In this document: positions 35,561-44,912 of the stretch, one piece after another
Numbering within the stretch: the stretch's first letter is position 1
How the letters are laid out: each line of letters begins with the position of its first letter
NCBI RefSeq assembly: GCF_001894945.1
Contig: NZ_BCXE01000001.1
Location: forward strand, 1-64,000
DNA length: 64,000 nt
Source: Rhodococcus ruber NBRC 15591
GTDB taxonomy: Bacteria; Actinomycetota; Actinomycetes; Mycobacteriales; Mycobacteriaceae
Reading direction: 5' to 3'
Notes under the pieces: model-generated
The model's database searches: none
What the model was told of the DNA's origin: nothing
What the model saw: only the letters and a program-made list of their open reading frames with translations
Made by a program: the position numbers and the translations under genes

Positions 35561-36130
35561 GTGCCGATCCGGGCGGTACTCGACGCGCCGGCACTGACGC
35601 CGCCGCGCGTGCGCGACGTGCTGCTCGCCCTCGCCGAGGACGCGCTGTACCGGCCCTACTGGAGCGACGGCATCGTCGCCGAGGTGGAGCGGAGGCTGCC
35701 GGCGCACATGTCGCGCCCGGCGCGGGACTTCCTGTTCTCCGAACTCGACACGGCCTTCCCCGAGGCACGGGTGAGCTGGCCCGCCACGGTGCTGCGCGAG
35801 GTGCCGTACGTCAGCGATCCCCGCGACGCGCACCTGACGGCGGTGGCGCTGTTCGCACAGGCCGACGTCGTCGTCACCACGGACGCCGGTCTCGCGCGCT
35901 CGCTCGAGCGGTCCGGAGTCGAGCCACAGACACCCGACGCCTTCGTCGCGTACGTCCTCGACGCCGATCCCCGGCGGGCCGTGCGTGTGCTGCACCAGAT
36001 GGCGCGACGGCGATGGCTCGGGCCCGGCGAGGAGCTCGCCGACGCCGCTCTGCGGTCGCGGCTGGCCGCGTGGGCGCGCGCAGCGCTCGGCGACAACAGC
36101 GCCGACCTACTGGCAGCGGACCCGCCCTGA
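35561..36130 (+). CDS. PIN-domain protein, probable ribonuclease toxin (VapC-like)
   Basis: A 189-aa PIN_3-type protein expected to cut RNA with Mg2+ or Mn2+. The acidic set appears as Asp8 in AVLDAPALTP, Glu41 or Glu43 in IVAEVERRL, Asp86 and Asp89 in VSDPRDAHL, and Asp102/Asp108 in ADVVVTTDAG. The usual Asn after the first Asp (LDANVL) is Pro here. A C-terminal helical part (about 125-189) is typical of this toxin group. GTG 35561 follows AGGGGGAA. It forms a two-gene toxin-antitoxin module with the HTH gene; activity is inferred from the family. Confidence 0.78.
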   Translation: MPIRAVLDAPALTPPRVRDVLLALAEDALYRPYWSDGIVAEVERRLPAHMSRPARDFLFSELDTAFPEARVSWPATVLREVPYVSDPRDAHLTAVALFAQADVVVTTDAGLARSLERSGVEPQTPDAFVAYVLDADPRRAVRVLHQMARRRWLGPGEELADAALRSRLAAWARAALGDNSADLLAADPP

Positions 36131-36136
36131 ACCGTC

Positions 36137-36216
36137 CCGCCCGCGGCTGTGTTGCCGTGCCGCCCGCGGCTGTGTTGCCGTGCCGCCCGCGGCTGTGTTG
36201 CCGTGCCGCCCGCGGC
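36137..36216. repeat. 23-bp tandem repeat, three full copies and a partial
   Basis: Units start at 36137, 36160 and 36183, identical in all three; a fourth begins at 36206 and diverges after 11 bp. The unit starts CCGCCCGCGG and ends GTTGCCGTG. It fills most of the gap between the PIN toxin stop and the mfd promoter, is not a multiple of three, and can fold between neighbouring units. Confidence 0.9.
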
Positions 36217-36248
36217 AGTGGTCCTGGCCGTTCGAACCGGACACCGCA

Positions 36249-36254
36249 TAGACT
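36249..36254 (+). promoter_or_regulatory. -10 box for mfd
   Basis: TAGACT, 39 bp before the mfd GTG. A -35 box is not convincing. The 23-bp repeats end 33 bp upstream, so they could influence this promoter. Confidence 0.45.
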
Positions 36255-36293
36255 CGGACGGTCCTCTTCTCGAACCCCAGGAGCGCCCTTCCC

Positions 36294-39200
36294 GTGTCCG
36301 ACGTGTCCGTCACCCCCCTGTCCGGATTGGCGCGGATCGCGCTGGCCGACGCGCAGCTCGAGCGTGTGGCCGCCCTCGCCGGGACCGCCGCACAGGCCCT
36401 GGTGGCCCCGCCCGCGGCCCGGCCGTTCGTCGCTGCCGCGCTCGCCGCGAAGACGCCGCTGCTCGTGGTGACCGCGACCGGCCGTCAGGCGGACGATCTC
36501 ACGGCGGAGCTGCGCGAAATGCTCGGCGACGTCGTCGCGCAGTTCCCCTCGTGGGAGACGCTGCCGCACGAGCGGCTCTCGCCCAGCGCCGACACCGTCG
36601 GCCGCCGGTTACAGGTGCTGCGCCGGCTCGCGCACCCCGAGGACCGCGACTACGGACCCGAGTTGCGGGTGATCGTCGCGACCGTGCGCTCGCTGGTGCA
36701 GCCGATGGCCCCCGGTCTGGGCGACATCGAGCCCGTCACCCTGCGTGTCGGCGCGGAGCACGACTTCGACGAGCTGATCGAGCGGCTCGTCGAGCTGGCC
36801 TACACCCGTGCCGACATGGTCGGCAAGCGCGGCGAGTTCGCGGTGCGCGGCGGCATCCTCGACGTCTTCCCGCCGACCGCGGACCACCCGGTGCGAGTCG
36901 AGTTCTGGGGTGACGAGGTCACCGAGCTGCGCCCGTTCTCCGTCGCCGACCAGCGGTCCATCCCCGAACTCGAGGTGAGCACCCTCATCGCCCCGCCCTG
37001 CCGGGAACTGCTGCTGACCGAGCAGGTCAAGGAACGCGCGGCGCGCCTCGCCCAGGACAACCCGGCCGACGCGGCCCTGGTGGAGATGCTCGACAAGATG
37101 GCCTCCGGCATTCCGGTCGAGGGCATGGAGGCGCTGCTGCCGGTGCTGCAGACCGGCGAACTGCAGTTGCTGACCGACGTCGTGCCGGACGGTACGCACG
37201 TGCTGCTGTGCGATCCGGAGAAGGTCCGCACCCGCGCGGCGGACCTGATGCGCACCGGCCAGGAGTTCCTCGAGGCGTCGTGGACCGCGGCCTCGCTCGG
37301 CGGGGCCGCGCCGCTGGACACCGCGAACATGAAGGGCGTGGACCTGGCCGCCTCCGCATACCGCCCGCTGACCGGGGTGCGGGAGACGGCGGAAGCGGCG
37401 GGCCGGCCGTGGTGGACGCTGAGCCCGCTGGCGTCGGGCGCCGACACCGAGGTCGTGCTCGACGTGCAGTCGGCGCCGGAGGTGCGCGGGTCCGAGGAAC
37501 TGCTGACGATGCTCTTCGCGAACCTGCGCGCGCACGTAACCACCGGCGGGCGGGCGGCGATCGTCGTTGCAGGTGCCGGCACCGGGCAGCGGGTGCTCGA
37601 GCGGCTTCAGGAGAACGACGTACCCGCAGCGCGGCTCGATCCGGGGGCCGAACCGGTTCGCGGCACGGTCGGGGTGCTGTGCGGCGCGCTGCACGACGGC
37701 CTGGTGCTGCCGGGCGACGGCGCGGACGTGCCCGGACTGGTGCTCGTCACCGAGTCCGATCTCACGGGCAACCGGGTGACCGCCGCCGAGGGCCGGCGCA
37801 CGCCGGTCAAGCGCCGCAACCAGGTGGATCCGCTGGCACTCACCGCCGGAGACATGGTGGTCCACGATCAGCACGGCATCGGCCGGTTCGTGGAGATGGT
37901 GGAGCGGACCGTGGGCGGCGCCCGCCGCGAGTACCTGGTCATCGAGTACGCGCCGGGCAAACGCGGGCAGCCGGGTGACCGGCTGTTCGTGCCGATGGAG
38001 TCCCTCGACCAGCTCTCCCGCTACGTCGGCGGCGAGATGCCCGCCTTGAGCAAGCTCGGCGGCTCCGACTGGGCCAACACGAAACGCAAGGCGCGCAAGG
38101 CCGTCCGCGAGATCGCGGGGGAGCTGGTGCAGCTGTACGCGGCCCGCCAGGCCGCCCCGGGGCACGCGTTCGCGCCGGACACCCCGTGGCAGAAGGAGAT
38201 GGAGGACGCGTTCGCGTTCACCGAGACCCAGGATCAGCTCACCGTCATCTCCGAGGTCAAGGCCGACATGGAGAAGGCGGTCCCGATGGATCGCGTCGTC
38301 ATCGGCGACGTCGGCTACGGCAAGACCGAGATCGCGGTGCGTGCCGCGTTCAAGGCCGTGCAGGACGGCAAACAGGTCGCGGTGCTGGTGCCCACCACGC
38401 TGCTGGCGCAGCAGCATCTGCAGACCTTCACGGAGCGGATGGCGTCGTTCCCCGTCACCGTCAAGGGCTTGAGCCGCTTCACCGATTCCGCCGAGGCGAA
38501 GGAGACGATCGCCGCCCTCGCCGACGGCGAGGTCGACATCGTCGTCGGCACCCACCGGCTGCTGCAGACCGGCGTGCGATGGAAGGACCTCGGTCTCGTG
38601 ATCGTCGACGAGGAGCAGCGATTCGGCGTCGAGCACAAGGAGCACATCAAGGCCCTGCGCACGCACGTCGACGTGCTGACCATGTCCGCTACGCCGATTC
38701 CGCGCACCCTGGAGATGAGCATGGCCGGCATCCGCGAGATGTCGACGATCCTCACCCCGCCCGAGGAGCGGCACCCGGTGCTCACCTACGTGGGCGCCTA
38801 CGCGGACAAGCAGGTCGCCGCCGCCATCCGCCGCGAGCTGCTGCGCGACGGACAGGTGTTCTACGTGCACAACCGCGTGAGCTCGATCGACAAGGCCGCC
38901 AAGCGAATTCGCGACCTCGTCCCCGAGGCGCGGGTCGCGGTCGCGCACGGACAGATGAACGAGGACACCCTCGAAAAGACCGTGCAGGGCTTCTGGGAGC
39001 GTCAGTACGACGTCCTGGTGTGCACCACCATCGTCGAGACGGGCCTCGACATCTCCAACGCCAACACCCTCGTCGTCGAACGCGCCGACTCGCTCGGGCT
39101 GTCGCAGCTGCACCAGCTACGCGGACGCGTCGGCCGTTCCCGCGAGCGGGGTTACGCGTACTTCCTGTACCCGCCCGAGAAGCCGCTGACCGAGACGGCG

Positions 39201-39926
39201 TACGACCGGCTCGCCACGATCTCCCAGAACTCCGATCTCGGCGCGGGCATGGCCGTGGCCATGAAGGACCTCGAGATCCGCGGCGCGGGAAACGTTCTGG
39301 GCGCGGAGCAGTCAGGTCACGTCGCCGGCGTCGGATTCGATCTGTACGTGCGTCTCGTCGGCGAAGCGGTGGAGGCGTTCCGGGCCGCCGCGGACGGCCG
39401 CCCCGTCGCCACGGAGGAGGCCGCCAAGGAGGTGCGCGTGGATCTTCCGGTCGACGCCCACATCCCGCCGGACTACGTGACCTCCGACCGGCTGCGGCTC
39501 GAGGCCTACCGCAAGCTCGCGGCGGCGCACGACGACGACGCGATCGCCGCGGTGGTCGAGGAACTCGTCGACCGGTACGGTCCGCTGCCCGAGGAGGTCG
39601 GCCGGCTCGTGTCGGTGGCCAAGCTGCGCCTGCTGTGCCGCGAGTACGACCTCGAGGAGGTCGCGGTCTCCGGCACCCAGTTGAAGATCTCGCCGATGCA
39701 CCTGCCGGATTCGAAGCAGATGCGGCTCAAGCGGCTCTATCCGGCGGCGCAGTACCGCGCCACGAGCGGCATCGTGCAACTGCCGTTGCCGCGGACCGGC
39801 GGCGTGGGTTCCGAGCGGGTGCGCGACGTCGAGTTGCTGCAGTACATAGCGGACTTCCTGCTCGCCCTGGACGGCAAGGCGCAGGGATCGGTGGACGTGC
39901 GCGTGCCGACCGCCGCGAGCGTGTGA
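36294..39926 (+). CDS. mfd: Transcription-repair coupling factor
   Basis: A 1210-aa ATP-dependent translocase that removes stalled RNA polymerase and recruits UvrA. The UvrB-homology region lies at the N-terminus ([20 protein letters not shown]), then the RNA-polymerase-interaction domain with [20 protein letters not shown]. The helicase core has [49 protein letters not shown] and [20 protein letters not shown]. The TRCF C-terminal domain follows. Length matches actinobacterial Mfd. GTG 36294 follows AGGAG at 36279-36283. Its stop codon overlaps the start of a small repeat ORF. Confidence 0.97.
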   Translation: MSDVSVTPLSGLARIALADAQLERVAALAGTAAQALVAPPAARPFVAAALAAKTPLLVVTATGRQADDLTAELREMLGDVVAQFPSWETLPHERLSPSADTVGRRLQVLRRLAHPEDRDYGPELRVIVATVRSLVQPMAPGLGDIEPVTLRVGAEHDFDELIERLVELAYTRADMVGKRGEFAVRGGILDVFPPTADHPVRVEFWGDEVTELRPFSVADQRSIPELEVSTLIAPPCRELLLTEQVKERAARLAQDNPADAALVEMLDKMASGIPVEGMEALLPVLQTGELQLLTDVVPDGTHVLLCDPEKVRTRAADLMRTGQEFLEASWTAASLGGAAPLDTANMKGVDLAASAYRPLTGVRETAEAAGRPWWTLSPLASGADTEVVLDVQSAPEVRGSEELLTMLFANLRAHVTTGGRAAIVVAGAGTGQRVLERLQENDVPAARLDPGAEPVRGTVGVLCGALHDGLVLPGDGADVPGLVLVTESDLTGNRVTAAEGRRTPVKRRNQVDPLALTAGDMVVHDQHGIGRFVEMVERTVGGARREYLVIEYAPGKRGQPGDRLFVPMESLDQLSRYVGGEMPALSKLGGSDWANTKRKARKAVREIAGELVQLYAARQAAPGHAFAPDTPWQKEMEDAFAFTETQDQLTVISEVKADMEKAVPMDRVVIGDVGYGKTEIAVRAAFKAVQDGKQVAVLVPTTLLAQQHLQTFTERMASFPVTVKGLSRFTDSAEAKETIAALADGEVDIVVGTHRLLQTGVRWKDLGLVIVDEEQRFGVEHKEHIKALRTHVDVLTMSATPIPRTLEMSMAGIREMSTILTPPEERHPVLTYVGAYADKQVAAAIRRELLRDGQVFYVHNRVSSIDKAAKRIRDLVPEARVAVAHGQMNEDTLEKTVQGFWERQYDVLVCTTIVETGLDISNANTLVVERADSLGLSQLHQLRGRVGRSRERGYAYFLYPPEKPLTETAYDRLATISQNSDLGAGMAVAMKDLEIRGAGNVLGAEQSGHVAGVGFDLYVRLVGEAVEAFRAAADGRPVATEEAAKEVRVDLPVDAHIPPDYVTSDRLRLEAYRKLAAAHDDDAIAAVVEELVDRYGPLPEEVGRLVSVAKLRLLCREYDLEEVAVSGTQLKISPMHLPDSKQMRLKRLYPAAQYRATSGIVQLPLPRTGGVGSERVRDVELLQYIADFLLALDGKAQGSVDVRVPTAASV

Positions 39927-40030
39927 CCGGGGCGAGCGCAGCGACGGGGAAGACGACCGGGGCGAGCGCAGCGACGGGGAAGACGACCGGGGCGAGCGCA
40001 GCGACGGGGAATGTGAGGCGACGGCGGTGA
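39923..40030 (+). CDS. 35-codon repeat ORF linking mfd to mazG
   Basis: GTG 39923 overlaps the mfd stop (GTGA) and the ORF stop TGA (40028-40030) overlaps the mazG start (GTGA). The 30-bp DNA repeat inside equals exactly ten codons, so the peptide repeats [10 protein letters not shown] three times and ends in NVRRRR. It may be a true small protein or only a device that carries ribosomes from mfd to mazG. No ribosome site of its own is seen, as expected for a coupled start. Confidence 0.4.
   Translation: MTGASAATGKTTGASAATGKTTGASAATGNVRRRR
39925..40011. repeat. 30-bp tandem repeat between mfd and mazG
   Basis: Copies at 39925-39954 and 39955-39984 are identical, and a third runs 27 bp from 39985 before diverging. 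The unit begins GACCGGGGCGAGCGCAGCGA. Its length keeps the reading frame of the small ORF that spans the gap. Confidence 0.92.
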
Positions 40031-40914
40031 CGGTGATTCTGCTCGACCCGTACCGGCCCGGATCGGTGCCGCTCGAGGCGGTGCCGCTGCTGACCGGGCC
40101 GCTCGACTGCACCGACGACGTGCCGGTGTCGGTGCGCGAAACCCTGGGCGCCCCCGTGGGATCCGGCGCCGAGACGCTGATCGCCGTCGATGCGGGACAC
40201 GAGGCGGTGCGCGACCGCGTACGGCGGGGAGAGCGGGTGATCGCCGCCCCGCCCGCGCCGGGGGAGCGCCTGCTGCGTGCCGTGGACGTGATGGACCGGC
40301 TGTGGGGCTTCGGCGGCTGGGAGGTCACCCAGACACACGACTCGTTGCGCCGCTACCTGCTCGAGGAGACGTACGAGCTGCTGGACGCGATCGAGGAGGG
40401 TGACCCGCACGGCCTGCGCGAGGAACTGGGAGACCTGTTGCTCCAGGTGCTGTTCCACTCGCGGATCGCGCAGGAGTCCGGCACCGACCCGTTCACCGTC
40501 GACGATGTCGCCGACACGCTCGCCGCCAAGCTCGCGTCGCGCAGCCCGCACCTGACCAACGGTCACACCGGCCCGATCGACGTGGCCGAGCAGGAGGCGG
40601 CGTGGGAGGTGGCGAAGGCGGCGGAGAAGGCGCGGCCCTCCTGCCTCGACGGCATCGCGACGGCGCAGCCGGCGCTGGCGCTGACCGACAAGGTGATCGC
40701 CCGGGCCACCCGGGCGGGGCTTCCCGCGCACCTCGTCCCGCCCGAACTCCGGACGGTGTACGTCACCGGCGACGGTGGCGCGGAGGACGCGCTGCGCAGC
40801 GCGACGCTGCAGTTCGTCGCGACGGTGCGCGCGACGGAGAAGGCCGCTCACGCCGACGGCGTGCCGTACGGCGGTCTCGACGCGGACGCATGGGTGCGTT
40901 ACTGGGAGAAGTGA
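40027..40914 (+). CDS. mazG: Nucleoside triphosphate pyrophosphohydrolase MazG
   Basis: A 295-aa all-alpha NTP pyrophosphatase that cleans the nucleotide pool of damaged NTPs. The metal-binding helices are visible in YLLEETYELLDAIEEGD and LREELGDLLLQVLFHSRIA (EExxE and EExxD patterns). An N-terminal ~85-residue extension is typical of mycobacterial MazG (Rv1021). GTG 40027 is coupled to the upstream repeat ORF; a GTGAGGCGA stretch at 40013-40021 may also serve. Its 3' end overlaps the convergent aminotransferase gene by 16 bp. Confidence 0.94.
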   Translation: MTVILLDPYRPGSVPLEAVPLLTGPLDCTDDVPVSVRETLGAPVGSGAETLIAVDAGHEAVRDRVRRGERVIAAPPAPGERLLRAVDVMDRLWGFGGWEVTQTHDSLRRYLLEETYELLDAIEEGDPHGLREELGDLLLQVLFHSRIAQESGTDPFTVDDVADTLAAKLASRSPHLTNGHTGPIDVAEQEAAWEVAKAAEKARPSCLDGIATAQPALALTDKVIARATRAGLPAHLVPPELRTVYVTGDGGAEDALRSATLQFVATVRATEKAAHADGVPYGGLDADAWVRYWEK

Positions 40915-42278
40915 GTTCCGACCGGCGCCTCGCCGAGCCGCCGCGGCTCCGCACGGGCGCGCAGAGCCGGGGCGACGGGCCGGCCGTGCAGGAAGCCGGC
41001 GACCCCGCCCGCGTCGAGCGCCTGCCGGTACACCGCGAGGGCGCCGCGCGCCGCCTCCACCGTCTCTTCGAGGTCGGCGTCGGTGTGGGCCGCCGAGATC
41101 ACGAACGACTGCCCGAGTACACCCCGGAGGAGCATCTCCTGCAGGAACAGCGTGCGGAATTCCTGAGACGGCTGCAGGTTCGGGTCGCGGGTGACGAAGA
41201 TCAGGCAGGACGGTCGACCGATCACCTGGACGTACCGGTCCACGCCGAGGTCCGCGGCCGCGGCGTTGACGGCGTCGGCCAGTCTGCGGCCCGCCGCTTC
41301 CATCCGGCCGATCGGGTCCTCGGTCGCATAGGCACGCACCACCGCGCGGAACGCGGCCAGTCCGCCGGACTCCGGTCCGTGCGTGGTCGACAGGAGGAAC
41401 ACCCGGTCCCCGTCGGTGCGCAGACCGCCGAGCTCCATGAATTCGCGCCGGCCGGCGAGGGCCGCGACGGGGAAGCCGTTCCCCATCGCCTTGCCCCAGC
41501 ACGACAGGTCCGGCCGCACGCCGTACACGCCCTGTGCCCCGTGCTCGGACCAGCGGAATCCGGTGATCATCTCGTCGAAGATCAGCAGGGCCCCGTGCCT
41601 GTCGCACAGTCGGCGCACGCCGGGTAGGAAGCCGGGATCGGGTTCGGCGAGGGCGGTGGCGGCCTCGAGGATCACGCACGCGGTCGGCCTGGCCGACAGC
41701 GCCCGGTCGAGCGAGTCGAGGTCGTTGTACCGGAACCGGTGGGTGTGCTCGGTGATCTCCTCGGGGATTCCTGCCTTCATCGGGGTGGTGCCGATGAACC
41801 AGTCGTCGACGGAGAAGAACGGCTGGTCGCACGCCACCACGTGCCGGCGGCCGGTGACGGCCCGGGCCAGGCGCACCGCGGCGGTCGTGGCGTCGGAGCC
41901 GTTCTTGGCGAACTTCACCATGTCGGCGCCGGGCACCAGGGCGAGGAAGTCCTCGGCTGCGGCCACCTCGAGAGTGGTGGGCCGGCTGAAGTTGGTGCCG
42001 TCGGCGATCGCGGTGGCGACGGCGTCGACGACGGGACGGTAGCCGTGCCCGAGCGTCACCGACCGCAGGCCCATCCCGTACTCGACGTAGCTGTTTCCGT
42101 CGGCGTCCCACACGCGGGCCCCCGCCCCGCGTTCGAGGACGGGTGCCATGGATTCCGGGTACTGGTCGGAGCCCCGGGCATACGTGTGCGCACCGCCGGG
42201 CACGATCTCGTGGAGCCGGGCCTGGAGTGCGGTCGACCGGGTGAACGATCGACGGAGATGTTCGGACGGGTGACTCAT
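40899..42278 (-). CDS. Class III PLP-dependent aminotransferase (GSA-aminomutase-like)
   Basis: A 459-aa enzyme related to glutamate-1-semialdehyde aminomutase. The N-terminus has VPGGAHTYARGSDQYPE, then FAKNGSDATTAAVRLARAVT for phosphate binding, LLIFDEMITGFRWSEHGAQG with the PLP Asp, and the Schiff-base Lys in DLSCWGKAMGNGFPVAALAG. Members in surface-polysaccharide loci transaminate sugar or acid intermediates. Chlorophyll/heme GSAM is less likely because of context. It is the first gene of the polysaccharide locus, reading toward mazG, and is divergent from the pyruvyl transferase gene. Confidence 0.82.
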   Translation of the reverse strand: MSHPSEHLRRSFTRSTALQARLHEIVPGGAHTYARGSDQYPESMAPVLERGAGARVWDADGNSYVEYGMGLRSVTLGHGYRPVVDAVATAIADGTNFSRPTTLEVAAAEDFLALVPGADMVKFAKNGSDATTAAVRLARAVTGRRHVVACDQPFFSVDDWFIGTTPMKAGIPEEITEHTHRFRYNDLDSLDRALSARPTACVILEAATALAEPDPGFLPGVRRLCDRHGALLIFDEMITGFRWSEHGAQGVYGVRPDLSCWGKAMGNGFPVAALAGRREFMELGGLRTDGDRVFLLSTTHGPESGGLAAFRAVVRAYATEDPIGRMEAAGRRLADAVNAAAADLGVDRYVQVIGRPSCLIFVTRDPNLQPSQEFRTLFLQEMLLRGVLGQSFVISAAHTDADLEETVEAARGALAVYRQALDAGGVAGFLHGRPVAPALRARAEPRRLGEAPVGTHFSQ

Positions 42279-42533
42279 GCGCGAACCCCCGGAGAACTTG
42301 CGCGGGCTTCGATTGTTTCATCCGCGGCGACGATCGTCGTGGTGAACGGGTGAATTCGGTGTTGCGTACCCGGCCCGCCCCGACCGGCAGCGCCCACGGT
42401 ACGGACGCGGCCGCACGGAATCGGGTATTGTTCGAGTCGACTCGACCTACCTTGCCGGCCCGGACAATTCGGGCAGGCGCGTGTGGCTTGCGGCCCGAGA
42501 TCCCCGACTCTGCGAATGCCCGAAGGTGTTGAC

Positions 42534-43943
42534 ATGGCGAATCGCATTCCACGCGCGGCGTCCCCCCGGTCCGAAGTCCGCGTCCTCCTCGAGAACGGGG
42601 AGTACTGGCTCAACAACAGGGGCGATCTGGCGATTCTCGACGTGACCGTCCGGCGGTTCGCCGAACGGTGGCCGGATGCACGGATCGGGGTTCTCACCTC
42701 CGCCCCGGCGTTGTTGCGCGCCTACGAATCGCGTGTCGATCCGATTTGCTACCAGCGGGGCGGGAACTGGCCGCGGTGGCGCCGGCGGCCGGGTCCGATG
42801 AGCCGGATCGGCCCCGAGGTCGCGGGTGTGCCGATGAACGGCTGGGACGCCGCCGTCGCTCTTCCGGGGAGGGTCGCGCGGCGGGTGTGGCGAGTTGTCG
42901 GCCGCGGCGCCGCGAGCAACGAGCCCGCGTCGAGGACAGTCGTTCCGGGCCGCGCTGCACTCAGCAGGGACGGTGGATGCGTGCCGAACGCGGTGGACAC
43001 GGCCTCGGTCGTGGTGGCGATCGGCGGTGGATACATGACCGACGTCGATCGGTTCCAGACCGAACGTACTCTGGATCTGCTCGAATACGCCACCGAGCGT
43101 GGAATCCCCACGGCGATGACGGGTCAGGGTCTCGGCCCGCTGACCGAACCGGACCTGCTCGAGCGGGCGGCGCGCGTGCTTCCGCGGGTCGACCTGATCG
43201 CACTGCGCGAGGACGTGCGGGGCCCGGAACTGCTGCGCTCCCTGGGGGTTCCGCCGGAGCGCATCGTGGTGACCGGCGACGATGCGGTCGAACTGGGCTA
43301 TTCCACGCGCCGGGCCGAGCTCGGCACGGACCTCGGGGTGTGCCTGAGGGTCGCGGAGTACTCACCGGTCGGGGCCGTGATCCAGGACTCCGTCGGTCGT
43401 GTCGTGCGCGATGCGGCGGCCGGATACGGTGGCGGAATCGTTCCGCTGATCGTGTCCGAGCACGACGCGGAGGACCGACGGTCCACGATGCCGCTCCTGG
43501 ACGGATATCCCGGCGCGGTGCGGCCCCTCGGCCGGTTCGCCGGCGCTCGCGCACTCTCGCGGCAGGTCGGCCGGTGCCGGATCATCGTCACCGGCGCCTA
43601 CCACGTCGCGGTCTTCGCGCTGTCCCAGGGGATATCGGTGGTGGGACTGTCGACGTCCCGGTACTACGACGACAAGTTCGCCGGCCTGAATTCCATGTTC
43701 GGGACCGGCATCGAGACGGTGCGGCTCGACCGGGACGGGATGGAGGACCGGCTCCGCGATGCAATCCGGAGCATGTGGGCCGGCGCGCCCGAGTCGCGGC
43801 CCGCGTTGCTGGCCCGGGCCGAGGACCAGATCCGGGCGAGCAGGGCCGTCTTCGACCGCATCGCGCGGTTTGTCGACGGCGAGCTCACCGACGGGCGCGA
43901 TCTGGAATCCGGTCCTTCTGCGCCGCCCACATCTCCGCGGTGA
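42534..43943 (+). CDS. Polysaccharide pyruvyl transferase family protein
   Basis: A 469-aa PF04230-type protein that would add a ketal-linked pyruvate from PEP to a sugar. The N-terminal loop is NGEYWLNNRGDLAILDVTVR, like the GxxNxGD pattern of WcaK/CsaB. Then VVVAIGGGYMTD, TAMTGQGLGPL, RIVVTGDDAVEL and the C-terminal GRCRIIVTGAYHVAVFALSQ. A linker rich in Arg (about 75-150) is longer than usual. ATG 42534 is led by GAAGGTG. The 255-bp region upstream holds divergent promoters and a CGAGTCGACTCG palindrome near 42435. Confidence 0.82.
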   Translation: MANRIPRAASPRSEVRVLLENGEYWLNNRGDLAILDVTVRRFAERWPDARIGVLTSAPALLRAYESRVDPICYQRGGNWPRWRRRPGPMSRIGPEVAGVPMNGWDAAVALPGRVARRVWRVVGRGAASNEPASRTVVPGRAALSRDGGCVPNAVDTASVVVAIGGGYMTDVDRFQTERTLDLLEYATERGIPTAMTGQGLGPLTEPDLLERAARVLPRVDLIALREDVRGPELLRSLGVPPERIVVTGDDAVELGYSTRRAELGTDLGVCLRVAEYSPVGAVIQDSVGRVVRDAAAGYGGGIVPLIVSEHDAEDRRSTMPLLDGYPGAVRPLGRFAGARALSRQVGRCRIIVTGAYHVAVFALSQGISVVGLSTSRYYDDKFAGLNSMFGTGIETVRLDRDGMEDRLRDAIRSMWAGAPESRPALLARAEDQIRASRAVFDRIARFVDGELTDGRDLESGPSAPPTSPR

Positions 43944-44583
43944 TGGCCCACAGGTCGTGGTCCTTGCGCCGGCCGCCCACATCGAGATAACTGACCATGG
44001 TGCCTTCCCGGCGCATCCCGCCCTGCTCGGCGCAGTGCGCCGCCGGCGCGTTGCCGACGCACACGGGCGCGGTGATGCGGTGCAGTCCGACGGTGCCGAA
44101 CGCGTACTCGGCGAGGAGGTAACCGGCGGCGAGGGCGATTCCCTCGCCGGCGAGGGTCGAGTCGATCCACACTCCCGCCTCGGCCAAGCCGGCCCACCGG
44201 TCGATGCGCTCGAGGTTGAACTGACCGGCGAGCCGGCCGTCCACCTCGATGACGAGGGGCAGTGCCCGCCCGGCGCGCGCCTCGCGTCGGGCGTGCAGGA
44301 ACTCGTCGGCCCAGTCCCGTTCGGTGTGCCGTTGCGCCCAGGGGCGCGGGGACGACGTCCAGAACGGCTCGATGAACTTCTGATCCCGTAGCCGGATGGC
44401 CTGCCACTGCGGCCAATCGGACAACCGTGGCGACCGCAGGGACACAACGTGTCCGGACACCTCGACCGGACCGATCCGCAAGCACAGGGTGCGCCCTTGC
44501 CGGCGGCGGAACCGGTGCCGCAGGGGGCGGGTATAGAGGCGGCCGGCTGACGACAGCACGACCGACGGCCTGGGACGTTTCAC
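43885..44583 (-). CDS. GNAT family N-acetyltransferase (RimJ-like)
   Basis: A 232-aa protein with an Arg-rich N-terminal ~35 residues and a GNAT domain after it: VSLRSPRLSDWPQWQAIRLR, LPLVIEVDGRLAGQFNLERID, GVWIDSTLAGEGIALAAGYL (acetyl-CoA loop) and VGLHRITAPVCVGNAPAAHC. Expected to acetylate an amino group, possibly on a sugar or on a protein N-terminus. GTG 44583 follows AGAGGTGA. The 3' end overlaps the convergent pyruvyl transferase gene by 59 bp, an unusually long tail-to-tail overlap. Confidence 0.82.
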   Translation of the reverse strand: MKRPRPSVVLSSAGRLYTRPLRHRFRRRQGRTLCLRIGPVEVSGHVVSLRSPRLSDWPQWQAIRLRDQKFIEPFWTSSPRPWAQRHTERDWADEFLHARREARAGRALPLVIEVDGRLAGQFNLERIDRWAGLAEAGVWIDSTLAGEGIALAAGYLLAEYAFGTVGLHRITAPVCVGNAPAAHCAEQGGMRREGTMVSYLDVGGRRKDHDLWAITAEMWAAQKDRIPDRARR

Positions 44584-44912
44584 GCGTTCACCTCTGCTCA
44601 GCGGTCCGGCCGGGGTGGACGAGACAACGGCGGCATCGGCGGTCGAGGGTGTGTGCCAAGCGTACCCGTAGGAGCCGTACGGTTTCGACCGGAACGGTCG
44701 AATCGGATCCGGAATCGGGTCGGGGCCGCCCGCCCGCGGAGCCCGTGCGAGCAGCCCGAATGCCCTGACGCGGAGGTCGCGTGCTGGTACCGTCCATGCT
44801 GGGGTGGAGGTCGTCCGAGCAGTCCGGACCGAAAGGGGTGGTGCATGATCCGTCCGGATCGAGGATCCCCGCGTACGTCTCGCGGCGCCGGTGCCGCCGG
44901 TCGTCCCGGTCC
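44584..44912. other. 329-bp divergent intergenic region
   Basis: No convincing gene. It separates the GNAT gene (left) from a family 4 glycosyltransferase (right) and must hold both promoters. The only clear structure is the inverted repeat at 44684-44702. Short reading frames here have atypical codon choice and no ribosome sites. Confidence 0.6.
44684..44702. promoter_or_regulatory. Operator-like inverted repeat
   Basis: TTCGACCG and CGGTCGAA flank a 3-bp centre (GAA). It is in the divergent gap of the polysaccharide locus, 101 bp from one start and 210 bp from the other. No regulator gene is present in the locus. Confidence 0.4.

Noticed and set aside
36137-36216. Possible small CRISPR array
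   Set aside because: The 23-bp units are directly adjacent with no spacers, and no cas gene is present.
39925-40011. Walker A-like GASAATGKT in the repeat peptide
   Set aside because: The spacing is one residue too long for GxxxxGKT and the peptide is far too short for a nucleotide-binding fold.
44584-44912. Short ORFs in the 329-bp divergent gap
   Set aside because: No ribosome sites or recognisable motifs, and the frames are shadows of GC-rich composition.
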